Positions 16,800 through 25,557 of a stretch of DNA of 64,000 bases are shown piece by piece. Numbering within the stretch: position 1 is the first letter of the stretch; each line of letters starts with the position of its first letter. Under the pieces are notes generated by a model. The model had not been told where the DNA came from and made no database searches. It saw nothing but the letters and a program-made list of their open reading frames with translations. The position numbers and the translations under genes were made by a program. Source of the DNA: an uncultured Eubacteriales bacterium (GTDB lineage Bacteria > Bacillota > Clostridia > Oscillospirales > Oscillospiraceae); the NCBI GenBank assembly GCA_900545815.1, contig URAM01000004.1, forward strand, positions 1 through 64,000, given 5' to 3'.

Positions 16800-17719
16800 T
16801 CGTTCTTTCCTCCTTCTTTCGGCTGCCACTGGCTGGCAGCTTGGTTGATGACGGGCATACACTGCTGGTAGGTGTCCAGCAGCATCCGGTGTCCCCCCTC
16901 CATGGAGTACAGGTGGAAATTGGCTTCCGCGAAGCGGATCCAGCCTTTCACCGCCTCCAACGGGGTCATCAGGTCGGTCTTGCCGGAGAAAATGGTCAGG
17001 TCACAATAAATCTTGGGATAGACCTCAGTCTCCTGCTTGTAGGCGTAGACAGCATGAAGGTCGGCCTCCACCACCCGAATGGTCTCGCAGGCAAATTCCA
17101 GGCACTTCTCCACCTCAAACCGGTTCTCCCGGCTGATCTGTTCCAGGCGGCTGCCCTTGGCGTCCTCGTTGAAGATGTCTTCGTAGGGAATCATACCAAT
17201 CTCCCCACGCTGGGCGTACTGGGCATAGAGGCAGTCCACGCAACGGTTGGAGATCTCCGTCACCAGCTCCTTATCAGGGAACACATGGTCGGGGAAATAG
17301 GTGGTCATCAGATCCTGCACTTCTTCCCTGGCCTCCTGGTTCTCAAACAACGACCGGCCATAAACGGCGCCATCTGCAGCATCGGTGGCGCTCATGAAGA
17401 TGTGGAAGGGTTCCTGGATGCCCTCTCGGCGGATTTTCTGGTACAGCTCATAGGCCAGGATGCCGCCGTAGCAGTAGCCCAGGAGCATATAGCCGCAATC
17501 GGGGGTTTTGGTCAGCTCCTCCACCAGGTTGGCGTACAGGTCATCCACTACAGCGTGCAGCTCGTTGACCGGTTCCTCCCGCTTGCGCAGCCCCCGTCCG
17601 GGCAGTTCCAACAGGCAGAGCTTGATGTTCTTGTTCAGGTATTTGGTGTATTTCCAATAGACGAAGGCGGATGCGCCTCCGCCGGGGATGCAAAATAATT
17701 TGATGTTCTGCTCGCTCAT
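16796..17719 (-). CDS. Thioesterase with Cys nucleophile (alpha/beta hydrolase, type II-like)
   Basis: 307 residues. N-terminal LFCIPGGGASAFVYW matches the type II thioesterase family (GrsT-like). The nucleophile elbow is LLGYCYGG, so Cys83 replaces the usual Ser (GxSxG). Asp in SGKTDLMTP and His in MEGGHRMLL complete a triad. It is longer than editing TEs (about 240) because of an insertion around residues 120-220. Cys-type TEs in assembly lines are often product-releasing or ring-forming rather than proofreading. With no TE domain on the NRPS, this is the best candidate for release. Confidence 0.8.
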   Translation of the reverse strand: MSEQNIKLFCIPGGGASAFVYWKYTKYLNKNIKLCLLELPGRGLRKREEPVNELHAVVDDLYANLVEELTKTPDCGYMLLGYCYGGILAYELYQKIRREGIQEPFHIFMSATDAADGAVYGRSLFENQEAREEVQDLMTTYFPDHVFPDKELVTEISNRCVDCLYAQYAQRGEIGMIPYEDIFNEDAKGSRLEQISRENRFEVEKCLEFACETIRVVEADLHAVYAYKQETEVYPKIYCDLTIFSGKTDLMTPLEAVKGWIRFAEANFHLYSMEGGHRMLLDTYQQCMPVINQAASQWQPKEGGKNE

Positions 17720-17728
17720 AAGCCCTCC

Positions 17729-18226
17729 TCAACTGGCGTCCCGCTGCCCAATCTTGGTCATCTTACTGAGGAATTTCTCCATCAGCAGCTCGTGGACGCC
17801 CTTCCGATACAGGTTCTCCAGCCGTCCCACCTTCTGGTAGCCCACGCCGGCGTACAGCTTCTGGGCGACCTGGTTGCTCTCAGTGACCACCAGATAGATC
17901 TTGCTGGTCACCCGCTTCTCCAACAGACGCTCCTCCATGTAGGCCAGCATCTGCCGTCCGTAGCCCTTGCCTCGGCAGGACTCGTCCACCACGATCATGT
18001 GCAGGTAGGGGTAGGTGTAGAAGGAGCCTTCCTCCACATACCACAGCACCCCCACCAGTCGCTGACCCTCATAGGCCAGAAAGACGGCATCCCGCTGGCA
18101 GGCTTTTTCCACCGCATCGTCCAGCAGCTTACGCAGGGGGTAATAGCGCTGCCCCAGTTCGGTGGAGAACAGGAAGGCGCTGCAATCGGACACCAGGGGC
18201 TGGGTCAGCGGGCGCATCCGCATCAT
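17729..18226 (-). CDS. GNAT-family N-acetyltransferase
   Basis: 165 residues. The acetyl-CoA binding motif A is VDESCRGKGYGRQMLAYME and motif B is YLVVTESNQVAQKLYAGVGYQKVG. The start (ATG 18226) overlaps the carrier-protein stop by 4 bp and the stop is 9 bp before the TE. In this operon it could acylate the nascent product, modify a carrier-bound amino acid, or give self-resistance. The sequence does not discriminate. Confidence 0.85.
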   Translation of the reverse strand: MMRMRPLTQPLVSDCSAFLFSTELGQRYYPLRKLLDDAVEKACQRDAVFLAYEGQRLVGVLWYVEEGSFYTYPYLHMIVVDESCRGKGYGRQMLAYMEERLLEKRVTSKIYLVVTESNQVAQKLYAGVGYQKVGRLENLYRKGVHELLMEKFLSKMTKIGQRDAS

Positions 18227-18480
18227 ACGGACGCTCCTTTCAAAATCACCTTGTCCACGATGGAGTCCACCGTCTCGAAGTCCTCATAATTGATCTCGTC
18301 CAGATCGATCGTCACGGAAAAAGCGTCCTCGAACAGGGCGATCATCTTGATGACGCTGAAGGAGTCCACATAGCCGGAGGAGATGAGCATGGTGTCGTTG
18401 GCGATCTCGATGCCTTCCAGCTCAGGCACGTTTTCCAGGAACATTTCAATGACCTGTTTCTTCATTTCACTGTTTGTCAT
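18223..18480 (-). CDS. Acyl/aminoacyl carrier protein
   Basis: 85 residues from ATG 18480, which has GGAGG at proper distance; the ATG at 18492 sits on the ribosome site itself. The phosphopantetheine serine is in SSGYVDSFSVIKMI. The acidic helix III (LDEINYEDFETVDSIV) resembles D-alanine carrier proteins and small carriers paired with aa:CP ligases. It is sandwiched between the PP-loop enzyme and the GNAT, and downstream of the aa:CP ligase, so it probably bears the amino acid that these enzymes handle. Confidence 0.87.
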   Translation of the reverse strand: MTNSEMKKQVIEMFLENVPELEGIEIANDTMLISSGYVDSFSVIKMIALFEDAFSVTIDLDEINYEDFETVDSIVDKVILKGASV

Positions 18481-19498
18481 AGCAATACACATCCTCCACG
18501 GTCAATCCCATCTTTTCCAGGGGTTTTTCCAAATCGCTTTCTTCGATGGGCGAATGGATGATCTCCAACGCCCGCTCCCGACTCATCTCGCCCACCCGCA
18601 CCAGCTCGCTCAGCTCCACTTCGTGCTGGCCGTAGCGGAAAACCTTTTCGGTCAGGTACTGTGCCACATAATTGAAGGAGCAGTTGGAGGACTTATCCGG
18701 CCAGCTCCGCTTGGGCAGCTGGAACTTCAATTCTCGGGTGATGATGTCCAAAATCTTGTCCTCGTTCCACTCGATGTACTTGAAGGGAGACAGCAGTCTC
18801 ATGTTGCCATAATGCTCCCGAAAGTACTTGTTCTGGTTGTGGATGAGGTCGGCGTAGTCCTCATAGCCGGACATCGTTCGGAACAGCTCCACGGCGTTCT
18901 CATCGGACTCCTTATAGATCCAGAACAGTTCCGAGTTGCGAATGTACTGCTGTCCCTTGGTGTAGCCGCCCAGTATGAGGTCGATGCCATTCTGATGGGC
19001 GATGCGGCGGATGGCGTTGTCAATAAGGGCGTGGCAGACTCGGCAGTAGTAGATGGGCTTGCCGGAGCGAATCATTTGGGGAAAGATTTTCAGCAAGTCG
19101 GCGGTCTTGAATACCATCAGGTCTACCCCCAGGATGTCGGTGGCGTTCTTCACGTTGGCGTACATCTCATCCAGGGCGAAGCCGTTGTCGATAATGATGG
19201 CCAGAGGGTTCAGGCCCAAGACGCGGACGGCCACATACAGGGTCATGATGCTGTCCTTGCCGCCGGAGACGCTGACGGCGCAATCGTACCGGTTGCCCTT
19301 TTTGTAGGGGGCGACGATCTTTTTCAAGGTCTCCAGCTTTTCCTCTGGGCTCTTGCTGTCAAAGGACTGGTTGGGGACGCTCTTTTCTTGCAGGTTCCGG
19401 CAAACGCTGCACACACCGTTTTTCCCCAAGGTGATATGCCCCTCGGCTTCCGGCATGATGCAGCAGGCGCAGCGGGGGCCGTTATAATTCAATGTCAT
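18467..19498 (-). CDS. PP-loop ATPase with two CxxC pairs (PseA/WbpG-like amidotransferase or thiolation enzyme)
   Basis: 343 residues. The PP-loop SGGKDS (residues 78-83) marks an adenine-nucleotide alpha-hydrolase fold that adenylates a carbonyl or amide before N or S transfer. C10xxC13 and C30xxC33 form a zinc knuckle, and a third pair (YYCRVCH) lies mid-protein. The whole looks like 'N-acetyl sugar amidotransferases' (PseA/WbpG) and is distantly like thiolating PP-loop enzymes. No sugar genes surround it; it overlaps the aa:CP ligase by 17 bp and a carrier protein by 14. It therefore probably acts on a carrier-bound acyl or amide, possibly making a thioamide, amidine or amide. That step is inference. 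Confidence 0.8.
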   Translation of the reverse strand: MTLNYNGPRCACCIMPEAEGHITLGKNGVCSVCRNLQEKSVPNQSFDSKSPEEKLETLKKIVAPYKKGNRYDCAVSVSGGKDSIMTLYVAVRVLGLNPLAIIIDNGFALDEMYANVKNATDILGVDLMVFKTADLLKIFPQMIRSGKPIYYCRVCHALIDNAIRRIAHQNGIDLILGGYTKGQQYIRNSELFWIYKESDENAVELFRTMSGYEDYADLIHNQNKYFREHYGNMRLLSPFKYIEWNEDKILDIITRELKFQLPKRSWPDKSSNCSFNYVAQYLTEKVFRYGQHEVELSELVRVGEMSRERALEIIHSPIEESDLEKPLEKMGLTVEDVYCYDKQ

Positions 19499-20666
19499 AC
19501 TGTTTTAACTCCTGTACGGTCTTTTCGTCCCATTTGCTCACATCCAACCCCTTCTGGCACAGCAGCGCATAGGTCAGGCGCTCCACACCAAAGGCGAAGC
19601 AGGCGGTGTAAGCGAAGTTGCCATTGTCCAGGCGGATGTTGTAGGGCTTGGAGAAGTGGGTGCGGTGGAAATTGGCGGAGGCGGCGGCGATCTCCTTGTT
19701 GGGGTTGTCCAACCGGCAGACGAATTCCTGTTTGGAGTCGCCCAACACCTGGAAGAATTGCAGCTTCTTGTAGTTGCTGGCGAAGAAGGAGTCATTGGCG
19801 GTGTTCACCTTGCAGTTCAGGTCGAAGGTGTCCTGCCAGAAGTGCCACAGCTCCTTGGCCTGGCCGACCTTATCCGCGCAGGTCTCGGGTGCGCCCACAA
19901 AGACGTATTCCTTCATGTTGAACTCGTTGAGGCGCGCCAGCTCGTAGGCGTTCCCTGCCTCGTTCCGGAAGCAGCGGCCGGAGACCAGGTAGGTCTGGGG
20001 GACGTCCCGCTGGATGGTGCTGCCGCTGAGGAACTGGTAGACCGGAGCGCAGGTGGCGTGGCGGAGCACTAAGGTGGGGGGCTTCATCTCCTCAAAGATG
20101 GTCTTGTCCTGGGTGCCCTTCTGGGCGAAGCGATCCAGTACCGCCAGGTCGTTCTTCATGGTGGTCTGGAACATGATGTAGTGGGGGAATGTCTCGAAGT
20201 AGCCGCCCTTTTCGTAGTTGTCGATGGGATAGAGTACAGGGAAATCGTACTGCTTCACCGGCCCGAACGTGGCCTTGCCAAAGGCTTCAATTTTCCGGTC
20301 AAAGTAGCGGTAGACCTGTAAAAACAGGTCGCTGTAGGCGTATACGCCATCGGCGATCTCCTTGACGCCCTCGGTGTCCAAGAGGGTCTGGAAGATGGGA
20401 GCGTGATTGAGGGGAACGGTGTCGGAGTGATCCTCCAGGGTCTTGATCTTGACCTCTTTGCCGCTGAGCTGGCCGTTCAAGATCATGTCCCGCAGCTGCC
20501 CCACCTTCTGGGTCACCTCGGCCTCGTCTCGTTCCTCCAGCTCCACCGACACTTGGTCGCCCTGGCGCTGGATGTTCCGGATGGCAGGGGAGACATAGGG
20601 GAGCATTTCGGCAAAAAAGTTCTGGTCTTTGGCCTGAAACTGGTTCAAATCCAATGTAATGGTCAT
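19482..20666 (-). CDS. Amino acid:[carrier protein] ligase, class II aaRS-like
   Basis: 394 residues from ATG 20666 (AAAGGA). Class II synthetase motifs are present: motif 2 CFRNEAGNAYELARLNEFNM and motif 3 FAFGVERLTYALL. Candidate zinc ligands C206 (RHATCAPVY), E253 (MKEYVFVG) and C317 (EFVCRLD) match the Cys-Glu-Cys pattern of methanogen-type SerRS and of aa:CP ligases, which charge a carrier protein instead of tRNA. No anticodon-binding domain is seen; the N-terminal 85 residues are a small extra domain. It likely activates a small amino acid and loads the carrier at 18223-18480. Amino acid specificity cannot be read by eye. Confidence 0.83.
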   Translation of the reverse strand: MTITLDLNQFQAKDQNFFAEMLPYVSPAIRNIQRQGDQVSVELEERDEAEVTQKVGQLRDMILNGQLSGKEVKIKTLEDHSDTVPLNHAPIFQTLLDTEGVKEIADGVYAYSDLFLQVYRYFDRKIEAFGKATFGPVKQYDFPVLYPIDNYEKGGYFETFPHYIMFQTTMKNDLAVLDRFAQKGTQDKTIFEEMKPPTLVLRHATCAPVYQFLSGSTIQRDVPQTYLVSGRCFRNEAGNAYELARLNEFNMKEYVFVGAPETCADKVGQAKELWHFWQDTFDLNCKVNTANDSFFASNYKKLQFFQVLGDSKQEFVCRLDNPNKEIAAASANFHRTHFSKPYNIRLDNGNFAYTACFAFGVERLTYALLCQKGLDVSKWDEKTVQELKQYDIEL

Positions 20667-20690
20667 AAAAATTCCTTTCTGGAACGCATA

Positions 20691-20719
20691 TGACCGGGAC
20701 AGGAACCTCCAGTCCCGGC
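20691..20719 (-). other. Hairpin in the 88-bp gap between exporter and aa:CP ligase genes
   Basis: Arms GACCGGGAC and GTCCCGGCC pair with one mismatch. This is the largest gap inside the operon. No T-run follows on the minus strand, so it may stabilise mRNA ends or attenuate rather than terminate. Confidence 0.5.
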
Positions 20720-20754
20720 CATGTTCGTGTGATGATTCTGCTGTCAGATCTGGG

Positions 20755-22992
20755 TCATGCCCGGTTGTCCTTCAGGCACTCCACCATGTTCACCCGAAAT
20801 ACCTTGCGCTTGAGCAGGGTCAGGGAGAGGAGGTAACTGACCACCACCAGTGCCGCGCAGAGGACACTGCTCTTGACGCTGATGACCGCTTCGATGTAAG
20901 CAGACAGGTTGTCGATCATCATGGTGTAGAACAGGTCGCCGGCCAGGATGCCCAGTGGGATGCTGATGACCAGGCTGAGGGGCACCAGGATGTGGTTGGC
21001 GGAGAGAACCATGGAGTTGATCTCGCCCTTCCGGTATCCGAAAATTTTCAGCATGGAGATGGTGTTCCCGTTCTCCTCCACCATCATGTTCACGGTCAGG
21101 TAGACAGCGGCCACACAGAGGACGGCGCCCAGGAGGATCATGACCAGGATGATCTGCTGGAGGTCGTCGATGACCGACTGGATCTGATCCTGCACCGACT
21201 CCTTGGTGTTGGTCACGGCCACCTCGCTGTCCTTCAATTTCAGCTTGTGGTCGGATAGAATGACGTTATACACATCGTCATCCAGCTCCATCAGCTCCCG
21301 CACCGTCTTGCCGGTGGTATACAGGGTCTTTTGGGCGCAGTCTTCCACGATGCCGGTGATCTTCACCGTGTACTCATCCATGGTGATGGGGCTGTAGAAG
21401 GTGAACTTGTCTCCGGCGCTCAGGCCGTAGACCTTGGCGGCCATCTCGGTCAGGTAGTAGTCCCCATCCTTCAAGGTGACCTTCTTGCCGTCCAGGTCGG
21501 TGAGGGTGATGTACTTGGAGTCCTTCTGCAAGCCGCTGAGACTGAACTGGCTGTTTTCAATGTCCTTGGGCTGGAGGGATTCGTTGATGTAGGTCTCACA
21601 GCCCTTCCCCTGCTCCTTGGTCTCGTAGCTGGTCAGGTAGTAGCGGTAGGAGAAGCTGCCGATGCTGTTGACCGAGTTGTTGACAAAGTTGTCGCAGCTG
21701 TCGAAGAAGGTCAGCCCCATGGCCATGATGTAGCCGCCCACCACCAGGCCGATGAGCACCACCAGCGCCCGTGCCTTGTTGCTGAGCAGGGTGCGCAGGC
21801 GGAACTTCCACTTGAACTTCATGGTGCGGTTGCTGGCAAAGACTTTGGAACCGCTCTTTTTGCTGGTGGAAGCGTTGAGCAGATCGACTGCGTTCCGCCG
21901 GAGCAGCCGCTTGGTGGTCAGGATGGCGGAGACCACATAGAACAGGGTGGGCAGGACGATGCAAATGGCTGCGCCGTACAGGGGGACGGTGTAGTGGATG
22001 GGCATAGGCTCATAGTCCACAGCGTAGTATTCCGCCATGCTCTGGGCGCCCAGGGCGGCCATGATAAGACCGATGACGGTGCCGGCGATGCTGGCGATGA
22101 GAGCCATGGTGGCGTAGTGACGGGTCAGCTCCCCCGTCCGATAGCCCAGGGCTTTCAGGGTGCCGATGATCTTGCACTCGGACTTGACCTTCCGGCTCAG
22201 GATGGCCGCCACCAGGATGCTGACAATGACCATCATCAGGCACATCATCATGTAAGACATCATCATGTAGGTCTTGGGGTTGTTCTGCACCGCCTCAATG
22301 CGGGGGTTCACCGAGGCATCGGTGTACTGAAGCATGGTGTAATCCTGGTTCACCTTCTTGCGGAACTGCTTCTCCTTAGCGGAGTCGTGGTAGACCACCG
22401 TGTAATAAACCGTCTCGTCCTCCAGCTTGTCATAGGTGTCATCAGACACCGCCGCCACGGCGAAGCCCTCGTTGTTCCGATAGGCGTCGGTGAGGTTTTC
22501 CAGGCAGTTGATGTAGTCGGGTCGGAGCAGAAAACCGGTGATGGTGTACTGCTTGCCGTCCAGCTTGAGCTTGTCGCCAATGGCCAGGTCGTTGGCCTGG
22601 GCGAAGCCCTTGGAGAGCACGATCTCGTCATCGTCCACCACGTCCTTGCCCTCGAAAATCTCATAGGTGTCGATCTTCTGGTTCCGTTTCAGGACACGAA
22701 CGGTGTAGTCCTTCTCCTCCACGTCTACATAGCCGGTCTGCTCTAGGGTCAGGTCGTATTTCTTCTCCAAGTCCTTCCGGTCTGCCTTCTCGATGGGCAT
22801 GAGGGTGGAGAACTGGGCGTCCTCCATATTGTGCCGCTGGGCAAAATCGGTCACATAGCCGTCCAATCCCGTGCCAGTGGTCAGGATGGACAGAAAGAGA
22901 AAGATGGAGACCGCCGTCAGAACGACGGTTGCCAGATAGAAGGACAGGTTGTGTTTGAGATTATGCTTATATCTTCGATTCAGTTTCATCAC
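20755..22992 (-). CDS. FtsX/MacB-like ABC transporter permease
   Basis: 745 residues. A first transmembrane helix near residues 15-40 (SFYLATVVLTAVSIFLFLSI) is followed by a MacB-PCD-like extracellular region and two FtsX core blocks of three helices each (about 250-370 and 620-730). One extra helix starts the second half (ALVVLIGLVVGGYIMAMG). This duplicated layout is that of peptide/antibiotic exporters or bacitracin-sensing BceB-like permeases. It overlaps the ATPase gene by 4 bp. In the operon it most likely exports the product or confers self-protection. Confidence 0.88.
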   Translation of the reverse strand: MMKLNRRYKHNLKHNLSFYLATVVLTAVSIFLFLSILTTGTGLDGYVTDFAQRHNMEDAQFSTLMPIEKADRKDLEKKYDLTLEQTGYVDVEEKDYTVRVLKRNQKIDTYEIFEGKDVVDDDEIVLSKGFAQANDLAIGDKLKLDGKQYTITGFLLRPDYINCLENLTDAYRNNEGFAVAAVSDDTYDKLEDETVYYTVVYHDSAKEKQFRKKVNQDYTMLQYTDASVNPRIEAVQNNPKTYMMMSYMMMCLMMVIVSILVAAILSRKVKSECKIIGTLKALGYRTGELTRHYATMALIASIAGTVIGLIMAALGAQSMAEYYAVDYEPMPIHYTVPLYGAAICIVLPTLFYVVSAILTTKRLLRRNAVDLLNASTSKKSGSKVFASNRTMKFKWKFRLRTLLSNKARALVVLIGLVVGGYIMAMGLTFFDSCDNFVNNSVNSIGSFSYRYYLTSYETKEQGKGCETYINESLQPKDIENSQFSLSGLQKDSKYITLTDLDGKKVTLKDGDYYLTEMAAKVYGLSAGDKFTFYSPITMDEYTVKITGIVEDCAQKTLYTTGKTVRELMELDDDVYNVILSDHKLKLKDSEVAVTNTKESVQDQIQSVIDDLQQIILVMILLGAVLCVAAVYLTVNMMVEENGNTISMLKIFGYRKGEINSMVLSANHILVPLSLVISIPLGILAGDLFYTMMIDNLSAYIEAVISVKSSVLCAALVVVSYLLSLTLLKRKVFRVNMVECLKDNRA

Positions 22993-23687
22993 AGCACCAG
23001 CTCCATCGGACTCACTTTGTTTGCATTGACCTCGTTGCTCTGAATCTTGCCGTCCTTGATCTGGATGATCCGGTCAGCCATGCCGCTGATGGCGGCGTTG
23101 TGGGTGATGATGACCACTGTGGTGTGATACCGGTCATTCAGGGTCTGCACGGCTTGCAGGACGCCCAGGGAGGACTTGGTGTCCAGGGCGCCGGTCAGCT
23201 CGTCGCACAGGAGGAGCTTGGGGTTCTTGACCATGGCGCGGGCGATGGCCACCCGCTGCTGCTGGCCGCCGGACAGCTCTCTGGGAAAGCGATCCTGGAG
23301 GCCGTTGATGTCCAGGGCGCCGAACAGCTCGTCCAGGTTCATGGGACTGGGGGCGATGTCCGCCACCACTTCCACGTTCTCCCGAGCGGTCAGGTCGGGG
23401 ATGAGGTTATAGAACTGGAAGATGAACCCCACGTCCTCTCGGCGGTACTCGGTCAGCTCCTTCTGTTTCAGACCGGACACCGTCCGGCCGCCTACGGTCA
23501 GGGAACCGCTGTCCAGGGTGTCCAGACCGCCGATGATGTTGAGCATGGTGCTCTTGCCGGAGCCGGAGGGGCCAAGTACCACGATGACCTCGCCCTGCTC
23601 GGCGCTCAGCTCCGCCCCATCCAGGGCTTTGACGGCGGATTCTCCCTGACCGTACACCTTGCTGGCGTTCTTCAATTGGATAAACAT
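22989..23687 (-). CDS. ABC transporter ATP-binding protein (LolD/MacB type)
   Basis: 232 residues with Walker A GPSGSGKST, Q-loop QFYNLIP, signature LSGGQQQR, Walker B LLLCDELTGALD and an H-loop (IITHNA). It is the ATPase of the adjacent FtsX-like permease; the start lies 1 bp from the upstream carrier-protein stop. Confidence 0.95.
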   Translation of the reverse strand: MFIQLKNASKVYGQGESAVKALDGAELSAEQGEVIVVLGPSGSGKSTMLNIIGGLDTLDSGSLTVGGRTVSGLKQKELTEYRREDVGFIFQFYNLIPDLTARENVEVVADIAPSPMNLDELFGALDINGLQDRFPRELSGGQQQRVAIARAMVKNPKLLLCDELTGALDTKSSLGVLQAVQTLNDRYHTTVVIITHNAAISGMADRIIQIKDGKIQSNEVNANKVSPMELVL

Positions 23688-23957
23688 TTACTGCTCTGCC
23701 TCCTCGCTGATTTTTTGCATGACCACCTCGCTGAGCGACTGCACGCTCTGGGAGATGTATAGATCCAATTCCTCTGACACCAGGATGCCGAAATCCTCCT
23801 GGCAGCTCAGGTACAGCTGGACGATGACGATGCTGTCCGCCCCCAGGTCATCAATGAGCAGGTCGTTGTCGCCGATCTGCGCCGGATCCAGGTTCAGCAG
23901 CTCACCCAGGTGTCCTTTGATGGTGCTCTTTACTGTTTCAATGGTCATCTCACACAT
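23688..23957 (-). CDS. Acyl carrier protein
   Basis: 89 residues (ATG 23957 with GGGACGG upstream; ATG 23948 is an alternative). The phosphopantetheine site is DDLGADSIVIVQLYL, FAS/PKS-ACP-like. It overlaps the acyl-AMP ligase by 8 bp and is its probable acceptor; the KASIII-like enzyme is next upstream. The loop LDLYISQSVQSLSEVV is consistent with a dedicated secondary-metabolism ACP. Confidence 0.9.
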   Translation of the reverse strand: MCEMTIETVKSTIKGHLGELLNLDPAQIGDNDLLIDDLGADSIVIVQLYLSCQEDFGILVSEELDLYISQSVQSLSEVVMQKISEEAEQ

Positions 23958-25542
23958 TCCGTCCCTTCATCTTGATCTCTTTCACGCCGTCTGCCCGTTC
24001 CTCCAGCACTTGAGCCATCTGGAACCGTGCCACTTCCCCTTTGCCCGTCCGAGGCAGCGGGTCGCGGAAGGCGTAGAGCTTGGTCACTTTCTTGTTCATG
24101 GGCAGGCCAGCGTTCACCTTGCGAATTTGGGCGAAGCACTCCGTCTCCTGGAAGTTGTCATAGTCCTTGGGGCTGACAAACAGAGTCACCTGATCCTGAT
24201 AGCCTGCGGTGCAATAGCCGCTGGAAAAGTCGTTGAGAAAGTCGAAATAGACGTCGATCTCCTCCGGATAGATGTTCTCGCCGGAGTCGGTGACGATGAC
24301 GCTCTTGCAGCGACCCAGAAAGTAGGTGCGCTGTCCGTCCAGCTTAAAAATGTCGCCGGAACGGAAGGGGCCTTCTCGGAACACCTCTTTGCCGCCGATG
24401 AGGATGGACTCGTACAGGGAGTGACCGTCCAGCACCAGCTCGCCTACGCCGTTGTCCACATAGGTGCCGTCCTCCAGCAGGATCTTGGCCTTGTGCTTGT
24501 TGTAGAAGCAGCCCACATAATCGGTGGACGGGTCCTCGTCGATGCCCCCCATGGTGGAGGTGCCGATCTCGGTCATGCCCCAGCTGTTGAGGAAATAGAT
24601 GCCGCTGTGCAGCAGGACTTTGACGGATTCTGCGTCCAGCTTGGCGCCGGCGCTGATGCCCACTTTCAGGTTCTCGCCCAGCAGCTGCTGAAACTCTTTT
24701 TCCCCGCATCCGCCATAACGGGCTTGGGCAATGCGGATGAAGCCTTTCCACATGGCGGGGACGCAGAACATCATCCAGATGTTCTCCTGCTTACAGGTGT
24801 CGATGATGGAAAACACGCCGCTGTTGGGCGGAAAGACCACGCAGTGCCCCATGTGCCAGAAGGTGACCACCAGCAGAAAGCCGGAGATATGCCGGAAGGG
24901 CAGCGCCAGCAGGCTCTTGTGCTCCTCCAGCTTGGTGGAAATGCTCCGCTGGGTGATGCGGTCGTTGCCCAGCCAGTATTCGGTCACGTTGCGCACCGTG
25001 CCCACGATAGCGGAGGCGGCGAAGACGTAGGCTTTAGCGGTGCCGGTGGTGCCGGAGGTGTGGAAGGACACCTTATCCGCCCAGTGGTCATCGCCTACCG
25101 GTGGGTAGTGGATCGGGTCGCCCAGAATCTTCTGGTCGTCTACCCCTTCCACCTGGGCAATGTCCACGTCCAGGACATCGGGGATGCCCGTAGGACGGTG
25201 GGTGATAAAGGCTTTCACGCCAGCCTCCGTCACGAAGTGCTCGTCCAGCTGGTGGGGGTTCTGGGCGTCCAGCAGCATGACCCGATAGCCGCACTTCATC
25301 AGGGCGAACATGACACCGAACCAGTAGACGGAGTTGGGGGCTTTCAAAGCCACCCAGGCGCCTGGTTCCAGGGGCTGCATCCGCTGGTTCAGGTAGTTGG
25401 CCATGGCCTGGATGTGGGTCAGGTAGGCATCGCCGCTGACCTTTTTCTTTTCCTTGCCAACAAAATATTCGATTGCGGTGTGACCGGCCGTATTGCCGAT
25501 GGTCTCCTCCAACAGGGTCTGAAAATGCATTCTCTGCTCCAT
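23950..25542 (-). CDS. Acyl-AMP ligase / acyl-ACP synthetase-like adenylating enzyme
   Basis: 530 residues from ATG 25542 (AAAGGAG). ANL superfamily: FHTSGTTGTAKAYVF (A3), LNSWGMTEIG (A5), RSGDIF (A7) and LPRTGKGEVAR with the catalytic Lys (A10). The N-terminal domain begins with a 30-residue lead rather than a carrier docking module. It probably activates a carboxylic acid and transfers it to the ACP encoded next. The substrate is unknown; no FAAL-specific insertion was recognised, so CoA-ligase-like use is possible. Confidence 0.83.
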   Translation of the reverse strand: MEQRMHFQTLLEETIGNTAGHTAIEYFVGKEKKKVSGDAYLTHIQAMANYLNQRMQPLEPGAWVALKAPNSVYWFGVMFALMKCGYRVMLLDAQNPHQLDEHFVTEAGVKAFITHRPTGIPDVLDVDIAQVEGVDDQKILGDPIHYPPVGDDHWADKVSFHTSGTTGTAKAYVFAASAIVGTVRNVTEYWLGNDRITQRSISTKLEEHKSLLALPFRHISGFLLVVTFWHMGHCVVFPPNSGVFSIIDTCKQENIWMMFCVPAMWKGFIRIAQARYGGCGEKEFQQLLGENLKVGISAGAKLDAESVKVLLHSGIYFLNSWGMTEIGTSTMGGIDEDPSTDYVGCFYNKHKAKILLEDGTYVDNGVGELVLDGHSLYESILIGGKEVFREGPFRSGDIFKLDGQRTYFLGRCKSVIVTDSGENIYPEEIDVYFDFLNDFSSGYCTAGYQDQVTLFVSPKDYDNFQETECFAQIRKVNAGLPMNKKVTKLYAFRDPLPRTGKGEVARFQMAQVLEERADGVKEIKMKGRNV

Positions 25543-25557
25543 AGGACTCCTTTCTCC

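Noticed and set aside
20691..20719. Terminator splitting the biosynthetic operon into two transcripts
   Set aside because: No T-run on the minus strand and no promoter-like sequence in the 88-bp gap, so a single operon is preferred.
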